DNA from: Sva-07 sp963698565
GTDB taxonomy: Bacteria; Actinomycetota; Acidimicrobiia; Acidimicrobiales; Ilumatobacteraceae
Length of the DNA: 64,000 nt
Direction of reading: 5' to 3'
Assembly: GCA_963698565.1 (NCBI GenBank)
Contig: CAVORH010000028.1
Coordinates: 186,001 to 250,000 of the forward strand
Shown: piece after piece, positions 17,126-25,597 of the stretch
Position numbering within the stretch: position 1 is the stretch's first letter
How the letters are laid out: every line of letters starts with the position of its first letter
Program-made: the position numbers and the translations under genes
Notes under the pieces: generated by a model
Databases searched by the model: none
What the model was told of the DNA's origin: nothing
Seen by the model: only the letters and a program-made list of their open reading frames with translations

Positions 17126-18556
17126 ATGACGTACCCGTCGAAGGTCATGACCGTCTACATCATGGGGCTGTTCATGACGATCATCGACGGCACGATGGTC
17201 AACGTCGCCCTGCCGACGATGGCGAAGGACTTCGGCGTGCCGACCACCGACATCGAATGGATCGCCGTCGGCTACCTGCTCACCTACGCAGCGGTCATCC
17301 CTGCCGCCGGCTGGCTCGGCGACCGGTTCGGCACGAAGCGTGTGTTCACGTCCGCCCTGATCGCGTTCGTGGCCACCTCGCTCGCCTGCGGGCTGTCGCA
17401 GACCCTCGATCAGCTGATCATCTTCAGAGTGCTGCAGGGCGTCGGCGCCGGCCTCGTCACCCCGGTCGGCGCAGCGATGCTCTACCGGGCCTATTCGCTG
17501 GAAGACCGGGCCAAGGCGGCGATCGGCGTGCTGAGCGTGGCGGTGATCGCGCCGGCGATCGGGCCGATGCTCGGCGGCATCCTCGTCGACACCGCGTCCT
17601 GGCACTGGATCTTCCTGATCAATGGACCGATCGGTGCCGTGGCGATCCTGCTGTCGTTCGTCTGGCTGGACGAGACGAAACACGAGGCACCCGGCAGATT
17701 CGACCTGGCCGGGTTCGTCCTGTCCGGCTCGGCCGTGGCAATCCTGCTCTACACGCTGTCGATCGGTCCGGAGAAGGGATGGCTCTCCGCGTACACGATC
17801 ACGCTGGCGACGATCGGGGTCACCTGCCTGGTCGCCCTCATCGTGATCGAGTTGCGCATCCCCAACCCGATCCTGCTGCTCCGACTCTTCCAGGACCGGC
17901 TCTTCCGCACGATCAACATCTCCGCCGCGCTCACCTACGCCGGGTTCTTCGGAATGATCTTCGTGTTGCCGCTCTACCTCCAGAGCCTGCGCGGCTACAC
18001 CGCGTTCCAGAGTGGCCTCGCACAGTCGCCGCAGGCGATCGGTGTGTTCCTCGTGTCGAACCTCCTCGGGCGCCGGCTCTACCGCACGATCGGACCCCGT
18101 CGCCTGATGGTCGTCGGCACCGCCGCGACCGCCGCGATCACCTGCCTCTACGCCACCGCCGGCCTGACGACCCCGCTGTCGACGATCGCCGCCTTCTCGT
18201 TCATGCGTGGGCTCGCCGTCGGCATGGTGTTCGTGTCGATCCAGACCGCCGCCTACGCGACGACCTCGATGGCCGACACGGGGCGCGCGACGAGCCTGTT
18301 CAACACGCAGCGCCAGATCGCGTACGCGTCGGGCGTCGCGCTCGCCGCCACCGTGATCGCGGCGATGCTCCCGAACGGCAGCGACGCAGCGTCGGACACC
18401 GAGTTGCTGTCGGCGTACCAGGCGGGATTCCTCGCCGTCGGGCTGATCATGGCGCCCGCCGCGGTCATCTCCTGGTTCATCCACGACGACGATGTCGCCG
18501 CCACCCGCGGCCTCACGCCCGCGCCCCCGGCGACGGCCCAGCCATCTCGGGCGTGA
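17126..18556 (+). CDS. MFS transporter, DHA2 (EmrB/QacA-type) multidrug exporter
   Basis: Proton-driven major-facilitator exporter of 476 residues with about 14 membrane segments, as in the DHA2 group. The inter-TM2-3 motif GWLGDRFGTKR (motif A) and the TM5 antiporter motif with the run PAIGPMLGGIL (motif C) are both visible. Substrate likely a hydrophobic drug or metabolite; not determinable. The start is the ATG at 17126. The tandem hairpin repeat just upstream may be an operator. Convergent with the chagasin-like gene (9 bp apart). Confidence 0.9.
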   Translation: MTYPSKVMTVYIMGLFMTIIDGTMVNVALPTMAKDFGVPTTDIEWIAVGYLLTYAAVIPAAGWLGDRFGTKRVFTSALIAFVATSLACGLSQTLDQLIIFRVLQGVGAGLVTPVGAAMLYRAYSLEDRAKAAIGVLSVAVIAPAIGPMLGGILVDTASWHWIFLINGPIGAVAILLSFVWLDETKHEAPGRFDLAGFVLSGSAVAILLYTLSIGPEKGWLSAYTITLATIGVTCLVALIVIELRIPNPILLLRLFQDRLFRTINISAALTYAGFFGMIFVLPLYLQSLRGYTAFQSGLAQSPQAIGVFLVSNLLGRRLYRTIGPRRLMVVGTAATAAITCLYATAGLTTPLSTIAAFSFMRGLAVGMVFVSIQTAAYATTSMADTGRATSLFNTQRQIAYASGVALAATVIAAMLPNGSDAASDTELLSAYQAGFLAVGLIMAPAAVISWFIHDDDVAATRGLTPAPPATAQPSRA

Positions 18557-18565
18557 CCGGGAGCC

Positions 18566-18952
18566 TCACTCGGTGATGGTGAGGACGTACTCGACGATCT
18601 TCTCCGCGACGACCGGATCCTCGAACACCCTGACGTACTCGAACCGCAGGATGCCAGTGCCCGGTGCCGTCACGTCGAAGACGAACACCTGGGTTCCCCC
18701 GGCGCCCACCAGGCTGCCGCCGGGCTCCTCGAAGTCGCTGCTGACCAGCTCGAGCCCGTCGGGAAGCGGCCCCAACTCCCAGCTGTAACCCGTGGTCGGG
18801 TTCGCCTCGAGTTCGACGTCGAGCTGATCGCCGACGTCGAGCGACACCTCGGACAGGGAGTCGGCAGCGTCGAGCACGATCGTCGTACGGCCTTCGTCCC
18901 CGCACGCCCCGAGCAGTACGGCCGCCGCCACGAGTGCGATCCACATCTTCAT
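18566..18952 (-). CDS. Chagasin-like (inhibitor family I42) lipoprotein
   Basis: 128-residue predicted lipoprotein: lipobox LLGAC with C17 lipidated, then a single Ig-like inhibitor domain. It carries the I42 loop NPTTGYSWE (51-59), a GAGGTQ loop and a strand FEYVRVFE that corresponds to the third inhibitor loop (RPW-type in chagasin, here RVF). Chagasin family members inhibit papain-like cysteine proteases. As a surface lipoprotein it could protect the cell from external cysteine proteases. The start is the ATG at 18952, where the signal peptide begins. Confidence 0.83.
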   Translation of the reverse strand: MKMWIALVAAAVLLGACGDEGRTTIVLDAADSLSEVSLDVGDQLDVELEANPTTGYSWELGPLPDGLELVSSDFEEPGGSLVGAGGTQVFVFDVTAPGTGILRFEYVRVFEDPVVAEKIVEYVLTITE

Positions 18953-19029
18953 GTGTCGATCCTGCGCAGATCGAGCGCCCGAACGCCACGGGCCATGGTC
19001 CCCGGAGTTCAGATCACGGTGAGGCCAGT

Positions 19030-19395
19030 TCAGGCGAAGGCTGCTCCGGCAGTGCTGTCGATGTACTCGTCGATCCGGGTGATCCGGTCGCCCGACACCT
19101 TCACCACGATGCAGGCCGGGAGGTCGGCCGTACGGCCGTCGGGCAGCACGACGTGCAGGTCGTGCTGCTGCACGAACCCACCGTCGACCTCGTACCGACG
19201 AATCGATCGGTACTCGCGGCTCGTCGTGTTGCGCACCAGCCAGTCGAGCACACGCAGGTTCTGCTCCTTGGTCTGCTCGATGCCGTCGTTGCTGTGCCAC
19301 ACGATGATGTCGTCGGCGTAGATCGCTGCGACCGCTGATGCGTCGCCCGCCTCGATCGCAGCAAAGATCCGATCGGCGACGTCGAGAGCTGACAT
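19030..19395 (-). CDS. NTF2/SnoaL-like domain protein
   Basis: 121-residue SnoaL-type alpha+beta-barrel protein. It has the N-terminal helix (ADRIFAAIEAGDASAVAAIYADD), a WH pair early in the barrel and the terminal strand with ITRIDEYID. Such proteins include small isomerases, cyclases and limonene-epoxide-hydrolase relatives, so no reaction is assigned. The start is the ATG at 19395; a GTG six bases upstream is also in frame. Family A hairpin copy 2 lies between it and the upstream serine hydrolase. Confidence 0.78.
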   Translation of the reverse strand: MSALDVADRIFAAIEAGDASAVAAIYADDIIVWHSNDGIEQTKEQNLRVLDWLVRNTTSREYRSIRRYEVDGGFVQQHDLHVVLPDGRTADLPACIVVKVSGDRITRIDEYIDSTAGAAFA

Positions 19396-19422
19396 CGCCA
19401 CAACGTAGCCCGGAGACCCGGT

Positions 19423-19453
19423 GTCACGTCTGGGGTCTGACGCCTGACGTGAC
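19423..19453. terminator. GC-rich hairpin, palindrome family A, copy 2
   Basis: 31-bp imperfect palindrome (GTCACGTCTGGGG / CGCCTGACGTGAC, two mismatches, loop TCTGA). It begins 2 nt beyond the stop of the minus-strand serine hydrolase. Same core GGGGTC-TGA as the other family A copies. Confidence 0.5.
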
Positions 19454-19455
19454 CG

Positions 19456-20652
19456 TCAGCTGGTTCGGCGTTCGGCGGAACGGATCGCGGCGGCACCGAG
19501 GCGGAGCATCTTGGTGTCGCCGAAGGGGGTGCCGCCCACCTGGTTGAGGATCATCGCGACGGCGAGTCCCGACTCCGGATCTCCCCACGCGCCGGACCCA
19601 CCGAAGCCGAAGTGGCCGAAGGCCTGCGGGAGCACGCCCTTGGTGGTGCCGACCATGTGATAGCCGAGCCGCCAGCGCATGTTGAACCCGACGCCGGCGT
19701 CGCGCCCGACCTTCTCGCCGCTGCGCCCGTCGCCGTTCGCTCCGAGCGTCGTCTGGATCCGCGTCGCTTCGCGCAGGGTGTCGGCCGACACCAGCGGTGG
19801 GCCGTCGAAGTCGCCGGGCGTCGCCAGCGCGGCGTACATCCGGGCGAGCGAGCGAGCGGTGAACACGCCGTTGGCCGCGGGGATCTCACCGTCGTGGATG
19901 TGTTCGGTCGTGGCGACGTCGAGCATGTCGTCGACCACGAGTGCCTGGTACATCGGCTGGAAGCTCTTCGCCTTGGCGAGCGTCTTGGTCATCTTGAAGA
20001 GCCGAGTGACCGCCTTCGGGTCGACGAGCTGCTCGGCGATGTCACCGCGCACGCCCGCAGGAGCACCGATGTACATGCCGCTGACCCCGAGCGGCTCGAC
20101 GATCTCGCGCTGCAGTGCCTCGTTCACCGTCAGGCCGGTGACCCGACGGATGACCTCGCCGACGAGCCAGCCATAGGTGAGCGCGTGATAGGACGAGCGA
20201 GTGCCGATCTCCCATTTCGGTTGAGCCTCGGCGAGCAGCTTGGTCATGTGCTCCCAGTTGATGAGGTCCTCCGCAGAGCCGGCGATCGCACGGACATCGT
20301 GGAGCGCCGCCTGATGGGTCAACAGGTGACGGAGGGTGATCGTGTCCTTGCCCGCCGCTGCGAATTCGGGCCAGTACGTGGCCACCGGGGTGTCGTAGTC
20401 GAGCAGGCCCTGATCGACGAGGCGCTGCACGATGGTTGCGACGACGCCCTTGGTGGTCGAGAAGCTCATCGACATCGTGTCGCGCTCCCACGGGTCGCCG
20501 GCGGCGTTGCGGACACCGGTCCAGGCGTCGACCACGAGCTCGCCGTGGTGGTACACGGCAACCGCCATGCCGCCCCGAGCGGACTTCTTCGCCATGATCG
20601 ACTGCACCTTCTCGGTGACCGGTGCGAAGTCGGGATGCACGAAACCTTCCAT
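19456..20652 (-). CDS. Serine hydrolase of the beta-lactamase/class C (EstB-like) family
   Basis: 398-residue serine hydrolase related to class C beta-lactamases, esterases such as EstB and DD-peptidases. The catalytic SxxK is S65-T-T-K68 in SFSTTKG and the second motif is probably Y155 in SSYHALTYG. There is no signal peptide, so a cytoplasmic esterase is more likely than a cell-wall peptidase. ATG start at 20652. Divergent from the HAD gene with 63 bp between starts. Confidence 0.87.
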   Translation of the reverse strand: MEGFVHPDFAPVTEKVQSIMAKKSARGGMAVAVYHHGELVVDAWTGVRNAAGDPWERDTMSMSFSTTKGVVATIVQRLVDQGLLDYDTPVATYWPEFAAAGKDTITLRHLLTHQAALHDVRAIAGSAEDLINWEHMTKLLAEAQPKWEIGTRSSYHALTYGWLVGEVIRRVTGLTVNEALQREIVEPLGVSGMYIGAPAGVRGDIAEQLVDPKAVTRLFKMTKTLAKAKSFQPMYQALVVDDMLDVATTEHIHDGEIPAANGVFTARSLARMYAALATPGDFDGPPLVSADTLREATRIQTTLGANGDGRSGEKVGRDAGVGFNMRWRLGYHMVGTTKGVLPQAFGHFGFGGSGAWGDPESGLAVAMILNQVGGTPFGDTKMLRLGAAAIRSAERRTS

Positions 20653-20715
20653 GGCGATCTTCCTATCGGTTTCCTATCGTGAACGTCACGACGAGGCCAA
20701 GGAGGTGAGACCGAC

Positions 20716-21516
20716 GTGTCCGACAACACACTCGGCGGCGACGCCATCGACGGGCTGCTGATCGACATCGACGGAGTGCTCACCGTGTCGTGGGCGCCGA
20801 TCGAGGGCGCGCCGGACGCGCTGGCTGCCATCCGGCGATCGGGCCTCCCGCTGCGCTTCGCGACCAACACGACGACCCGGACCCGGGCCGAGGTCGCCGA
20901 CCTGCTCGGCCAGGCGGGCATGCCGGTCCGCGCCGACGAGATCCTGACCGCACCCGCCGCCACTGCCGCCCACCTGCGGCGTCACCACCCGGGCGCCCGG
21001 GTCTTCCTCCTGAACACCGGCGACCTCACCGCCGACCTCGAGGACATCGACCTCGTCGACGACGGGCCTGCCGACGTCGTCGTCATCGGGGGTGCGGGCG
21101 TCGACTTCACCCACCGCCAGCTCAACGAGGCCTTCCGGTTGATCCTCGACGGCGCGGCGTTCGTCGCCATGCACCGCAACCTGTACTGGCGGACACGAGA
21201 GGGGCTCGAACTCGACACCGGCGCATACGTCCAGGCCCTGCAGGCGGCGACCGGCGTCGAACCGGTCGTGTTGGGCAAACCGTCGCCCGATTTCTTCGCC
21301 GCCGGCGTTGCCGAACTCGGCTGCGACACCGGGCGCGTCGCGATGATCGGCGACGACCTCGACAACGACGTGCTCGGGGCCCGGCACGCGGGCCTGCGCG
21401 GTGTGCTGGTCCGCACCGGCAAGTTCCGCCGGGCCGTGCTGGACGCGAGCGCCGAACAGCCCGATGCGGTGATCGACGCGTTCGCCGACGTTCCCGCACT
21501 GCTCGGCCTGCGCTGA
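20716..21516 (+). CDS. HAD-superfamily subfamily IIA hydrolase (LHPP/NagD-like)
   Basis: Haloacid-dehalogenase phosphatase of about 266 residues. Motif I is LLIDIDGVLT (D17, D19), motif II lies in ATNTTTR, motif III is the Lys in GKPSPDFF and motif IV is GDDLDNDVLGA. The capping arrangement is that of subfamily IIA, which includes NagD and the phospholysine/phosphohistidine phosphatase LHPP. Substrate unknown. GTG start at 20716 preceded by an AGGAGG-like sequence (20699-20704). It precedes the WS/DGAT gene by 88 bp. Confidence 0.87.
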   Translation: MSDNTLGGDAIDGLLIDIDGVLTVSWAPIEGAPDALAAIRRSGLPLRFATNTTTRTRAEVADLLGQAGMPVRADEILTAPAATAAHLRRHHPGARVFLLNTGDLTADLEDIDLVDDGPADVVVIGGAGVDFTHRQLNEAFRLILDGAAFVAMHRNLYWRTREGLELDTGAYVQALQAATGVEPVVLGKPSPDFFAAGVAELGCDTGRVAMIGDDLDNDVLGARHAGLRGVLVRTGKFRRAVLDASAEQPDAVIDAFADVPALLGLR

Positions 21517-21604
21517 ACGCCCCGCTCGCGCAGTTGCGCCCAAAGTCCCTGGCTGCCTGCGGCCGTCGACAACAGACTGGTGCGAGAACGATCGAGGAGA
21601 TCCG

Positions 21605-22993
21605 ATGCCATACGAACGACTGACCGCGGCCGATGCGGTCTTCCTGCGGATCGAGACCCCGCACGAGCCGCAGCACGTCGGCTCGCTGTCGGTGATCGAG
21701 GGCACGCCGCTGCGCGACCCCGACGGGCGGATCCGGTTCGACGAGTTGAAGGCCCACGTCGACCGACGGCTGCACCGCGTTCCCCGGATGCGCCAGCGGG
21801 TGATGGAGGTGCCCTACAACCAGGCCCGGCCGGTGTGGGTGGACGACGACCACTTCGACATCGACCACCACGTCCGCCTCACCGCCCTCCCCCGCCCCGG
21901 CGACGACGATCAGCTCGCCACGCTGATGGGGCGCCTCCAGTCGCTGCCACTCGACCGGTCGCGTCCGCTGTGGGAGATGTGGTTCGTCGACGGTCTCGCC
22001 GACGGACACGTCGGGCTGGTGATCAAGGTGCACCACGCGCTCGGTGACGGGATGGCCAACGTCGATCTCGCCATGGCGTTGATCGACCTCGAGGCCGACC
22101 CAGCGCCCGACGATCCCGTTCCAGAGTGGAGACCGGGTCCGGCTCCGTCGCCGAACGATCTACTGCTCGATGCCGTCCGCGAGCAGATCGCCCGCCCGAC
22201 GCGGCTCGCGCAGGCTGCCGTCGACACGCTGCGCAACCCCCGTCCGACGATCGACGCGGCCGCCAACGTGGGACGCACCGTTGCGAGCTTCCTGGCGAAG
22301 CCACCCCCGGCGCCGTGGAACGCACCGGTCGGGTCGCATCGTCGGTGGGTGAGCGCCTCGGTGCCGATGAAGGGCGTGCGCACCGTCCGCAAGCGCCACG
22401 AGGTGACGATCAACGACGTGGTGCTCGCAGCGTGCAGCGGTGCATTGCGCACCTTCCTGCTCGACCACGGCGACGAGGACATCGCTCACCGGGTGATCAA
22501 GGCGATGGTGCCGGTGTCGTTGCGGGGCAAGGACGAGCACGAGACGCTCGGCAACCTGGTGTCGCTGATCGTCGTCGACCTCCCCGTCGACGAGCCCGAC
22601 CCCGTCGAGCGCCTGCGGCGCATCCATGCGATGACCGGCGAGCTCAAGGGCTCCGGCCTCGTCGACGGCGCCCACCGGATCCTCGACATCGCCGATGCGA
22701 TCACACCGCTGGCCGGGCCGCTGACCCGCTACGTCAGCAGGACGATCCCGATGAACCTCGTGATCACCAACATCCCCGGCCCGCCGATCCCGCTGTATCT
22801 GCGTGGAGCGAAGTTCCTGCGGGTGTTCCCCTACGTCGAGGTGATCGACAACGAGGGCCTGACGATCGCCGTCGTGTCGTACGAGGACCAGCTCCACTTC
22901 GGCATCACCGCAGACCGCGACGTGATGCCCGACCTCGGCGACATCGCCGCATCGATCGAGCACGAGTTCGCCCTGCTCGCACGACGCCGCTGA
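21605..22993 (+). CDS. WS/DGAT/MGAT family O-acyltransferase
   Basis: Bifunctional wax-ester synthase/diacylglycerol acyltransferase, 462 residues, the last step of triacylglycerol or wax-ester storage from acyl-CoA at the inner membrane. The active-site HHxxxDG is present as H143-H144-A-L-G-D148-G149. The C-terminal half has the usual MNLVITNIPGPPIPLYLRGA region (PLW in position RPLWEM, 120-125). ATG start at 21605 with GAGGAG upstream. A 16-bp-stem hairpin lies 15 nt after the stop. A second paralogue is at 54199-55653. Confidence 0.92.
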   Translation: MPYERLTAADAVFLRIETPHEPQHVGSLSVIEGTPLRDPDGRIRFDELKAHVDRRLHRVPRMRQRVMEVPYNQARPVWVDDDHFDIDHHVRLTALPRPGDDDQLATLMGRLQSLPLDRSRPLWEMWFVDGLADGHVGLVIKVHHALGDGMANVDLAMALIDLEADPAPDDPVPEWRPGPAPSPNDLLLDAVREQIARPTRLAQAAVDTLRNPRPTIDAAANVGRTVASFLAKPPPAPWNAPVGSHRRWVSASVPMKGVRTVRKRHEVTINDVVLAACSGALRTFLLDHGDEDIAHRVIKAMVPVSLRGKDEHETLGNLVSLIVVDLPVDEPDPVERLRRIHAMTGELKGSGLVDGAHRILDIADAITPLAGPLTRYVSRTIPMNLVITNIPGPPIPLYLRGAKFLRVFPYVEVIDNEGLTIAVVSYEDQLHFGITADRDVMPDLGDIAASIEHEFALLARRR

Positions 22994-23007
22994 CCCCTCC
23001 CCCTCCG

Positions 23008-23054
23008 TTCTCGTGAACTCGTGAGCGCCTCAGCCGCGCACGGGTTCACGAGAA
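23008..23054. terminator. Long hairpin between convergent WS/DGAT and doxX genes
   Basis: 16-nt arms (TTCTCGTGAACTCGTG at 23008-23023 and its complement with one mismatch at 23039-23054) around a 15-nt loop. It starts 15 nt after the WS/DGAT stop and overlaps the stop codon of the opposing DoxX gene, the position of a bidirectional terminator. No T-tract. Confidence 0.6.
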
Positions 23055-23516
23055 GCGGGGGGTGAGCGCGGTGAGGTCGAGACCCTCCACAGCTCGGCGG
23101 CCGCTCCAGAAGACCGACGGCCGGCCGCCGGTGTCGAGCGCCGCGAAGATCAACCCGCCGATCAGCGCCGCGTTCTTCAGGACCTGGATCTGTTGCTGCG
23201 CCCTGTCGGCGGCGTCGTCGATCTCCCAGAACCGGTGACCGGCCAACGTGGTCGGAATCAGCGATGCACCGAGCACGATCGCCATGACCCGTGGGGCGAC
23301 GCCGAGTGCGAACAGGCCGCCCGCGGCCACCTGGACACCGGCATTGACCCTCACGAGTTGCTCGGCGGTCGGCGAGTTCGGGAGCGCGTCCTGCACCGGC
23401 TCGACCACCTTCGCAGCGGGCACGGCGAGCTTCGACGAGCGCTTCCACGCGCTCACTCCGCCGACCACGAAGATCCCGGCGAGGAGGGTGCGGGCAAGGC
23501 CACGAAGTCCGATCAT
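23046..23516 (-). CDS. DoxX family membrane protein
   Basis: 156-residue inner-membrane protein with about four hydrophobic segments and the DoxX/SURF4-type fold; family features include the first segment ARTLLAGIFVVGG and the region RVNAGVQVAAGGLFALGV. Some DoxX proteins take part in respiratory or thiol-oxidation complexes, but most are uncharacterised. The start is the ATG at 23516; the longer frame upstream passes through the family A hairpin. Downstream of the ABC operon on the same strand. Confidence 0.8.
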   Translation of the reverse strand: MIGLRGLARTLLAGIFVVGGVSAWKRSSKLAVPAAKVVEPVQDALPNSPTAEQLVRVNAGVQVAAGGLFALGVAPRVMAIVLGASLIPTTLAGHRFWEIDDAADRAQQQIQVLKNAALIGGLIFAALDTGGRPSVFWSGRRAVEGLDLTALTPRFS

Positions 23517-23596
23517 GCAGTCGCAGTACCCCGACTCGGCCGTTCCCACACCGGACAGCGCAACCGGAGTGCGGCAGCCCGGTCGGATCAGCAAGC

Positions 23597-23627
23597 GTTA
23601 CGCCAGGGGTCTGACCCCTGGCGTGAC
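23597..23627. terminator. GC-rich hairpin, palindrome family A, copy 3
   Basis: 31-bp near-perfect palindrome GTTACGCCAGGGG-TCTGA-CCCCTGGCGTGAC. It begins 2 nt beyond the stop of the second ABC subunit and separates it from doxX. Identical in its left arm to copy 1 at 8750-8762. Confidence 0.6.
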
Positions 23628-23629
23628 GG

Positions 23630-25597
23630 TCAGATGGTGTTGCCGGCGAACTGGGCGTTGTAGAGGCGCCAGTAGGCGCCGTGGGCCTCGAGGAGCGAGT
23701 CGTGGTTGCCCTGCTCGACGATCTGGCCGTCCTCCATCACGAGGATCACGTCGGCGCCGCGGATCGTCGACAGGCGGTGGGCGATCACGAAGCTCGTGCG
23801 GTTGGCCCGCAGGTTGTTCATCGCCTCCTGGATCAGCACCTCGGTGCGGGTGTCGACCGAGCTGGTCGCCTCGTCGAGGATCAGGATCGCCGGGTTGTTG
23901 AGGAACGCCCGGGCGATCGTCATCAACTGCTTCTCACCGGTGGAGATGTTGTCGCCCTCGTCGTTGATCATCGTGTCGTAGCCGTCGGGCAGCGAGTGCA
24001 CGAAACGGTCGACGTACGTGACCCGAGCAGCTTCGTAGATCTGCTCGTCGGTGGCGTCCGGGTTGCCGTAGCGCAGGTTCTCGCGGATCGTCCCGCCGAA
24101 GAGCCACGTGTCCTGCAGGACCATGCCGATGTCGGAGCGCAGCTCGTGGCGGGGGAAGCTCGCGATGTCTCGGCCGTCGAGGGTGATGCGCCCGGAGTCG
24201 AGTTCGTAGAACCGCATGATCAGGTTGACGAGCGTGGTCTTGCCGGCGCCGGTCGGCCCCACGATGGCGACGGTCTCACCCGGCTCGGCCGTCACGTTCA
24301 GACCGGTGATCAGCGGCTTGTCGGGGTCGTAGGCGAAGTGGACGTCCTCGAACACCACACGGCCCCGCACCGGCTTCGGGTCGACGCTGAGTTCCTGCTC
24401 GGGCGACTGCTCCTCGGCGTCGATCAACTCGAGCACCCGCTCGAGGGATGCGATGCCGGACTGGAAGGTTGCCGCCATCGAGGCCAGATGCGTGAGCGGC
24501 TGCGAGAACTGCCGGGCGTACTGGATCATCGCCTGCATGTCGCCGATGCTCAGCGAGCCCGACGAGATCTGCAGTCCGCCGACGACGGCGATCAGGATGT
24601 ACTGGATGTTGCCCATGAACAGCATCGCCGGCTGGATCAGGTTGGCCATGAACTGCGCCGCGAAGCTCGCCTCGTAGAGCTTGTCGTTGTCGGCACGGAA
24701 GCGGGCCTCGGCCTCGCGCTGACGCCCGAAGCTCTTGACGATCGCATGGCCGCTGAACACCTCCTCGGCCTGCGCATTGAGATCGCCGGTGTGGCGCCAC
24801 TGCGCCATGAAGCGCGGGCGCGCCTTGCCGCCGATGAACTTCATCAGCCACACCGACAGCGGCACCGTCGTGAGTGCGATCAGCGCCAGCAGCGGCGAGA
24901 TCGTGAACATCATGATCGTCACGCCGATCAACGTCAGCAGCGAGGTGAGGATCTGACTCGTGGTCTGCTGCAGGCTCTGCGACAGGTTGTCGATGTCGTT
25001 GGTCACCCGGCTCAGCAGGTCGCCGCGGGGTTGCCGATCGATGTAGCTCAACGGCAGGTGGTTGAGCTTGCGCTCGACCTCCTCACGCAACGAGAACATC
25101 GAGCGCTGGACCACACCCGCGAGCACGTAGGACGATGTGTAGGACAGCGCGAACGATCCGAGGTAGACCAGCATCACCGTGATCAGCTGGCTGTGCAGTT
25201 GGTCGAAGTCGATGCCCTGACCGCTGACGACGCCCTGCACGATGATGTTCGTCGCCTCGCCGAGCAGCTTGGGACCGATCACGACGAGGACGACGCTGAC
25301 GACCGTGAGCACGAACACGGCGAACAGCCGGGGCTTCTCCGTGCCGAGGATGTCGCCGAGCCGCTTGAGCGTCGAGCCGAACTGGTCGCTGCGCTCGCTC
25401 GGAATGCCGATGCCGCCACCGGGCCCGAAGCTCGCTCGGCGGGCCTCGGTGCCAGCGGTCGCCAGCAGCTTCTTGTCGTCGGCTGAGACGCCGCTCCCGT
25501 TCTTGACGGCCCGACCGCTCGGGACGACGGCGTCCGACCCGTTCGTGTCGCCTGCGCCGTTCGCGCCGTTGCTGCCGTTCGTGCCGTTGGTGCTCAT
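23630..25597 (-). CDS. ABC exporter half-transporter, catalytically canonical subunit
   Basis: 655-residue type I ABC exporter half: Asn/Gly-rich N-terminal extension (1-60), six membrane segments, then the nucleotide-binding domain. Walker A is GPTGAGKTT, Walker B ILILDEATSSVD with the catalytic Glu, and the H-loop IAHRLST is intact. The signature is non-canonical, STGEKQ. Together with the neighbour this forms an asymmetric heterodimer like BmrCD or TM287/288: this subunit gives the Glu and His of the active site. Start ATG overlaps the upstream stop (ATGA). Substrate unknown, probably a drug or lipid. Confidence 0.9.
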   Translation of the reverse strand: MSTNGTNGSNGANGAGDTNGSDAVVPSGRAVKNGSGVSADDKKLLATAGTEARRASFGPGGGIGIPSERSDQFGSTLKRLGDILGTEKPRLFAVFVLTVVSVVLVVIGPKLLGEATNIIVQGVVSGQGIDFDQLHSQLITVMLVYLGSFALSYTSSYVLAGVVQRSMFSLREEVERKLNHLPLSYIDRQPRGDLLSRVTNDIDNLSQSLQQTTSQILTSLLTLIGVTIMMFTISPLLALIALTTVPLSVWLMKFIGGKARPRFMAQWRHTGDLNAQAEEVFSGHAIVKSFGRQREAEARFRADNDKLYEASFAAQFMANLIQPAMLFMGNIQYILIAVVGGLQISSGSLSIGDMQAMIQYARQFSQPLTHLASMAATFQSGIASLERVLELIDAEEQSPEQELSVDPKPVRGRVVFEDVHFAYDPDKPLITGLNVTAEPGETVAIVGPTGAGKTTLVNLIMRFYELDSGRITLDGRDIASFPRHELRSDIGMVLQDTWLFGGTIRENLRYGNPDATDEQIYEAARVTYVDRFVHSLPDGYDTMINDEGDNISTGEKQLMTIARAFLNNPAILILDEATSSVDTRTEVLIQEAMNNLRANRTSFVIAHRLSTIRGADVILVMEDGQIVEQGNHDSLLEAHGAYWRLYNAQFAGNTI

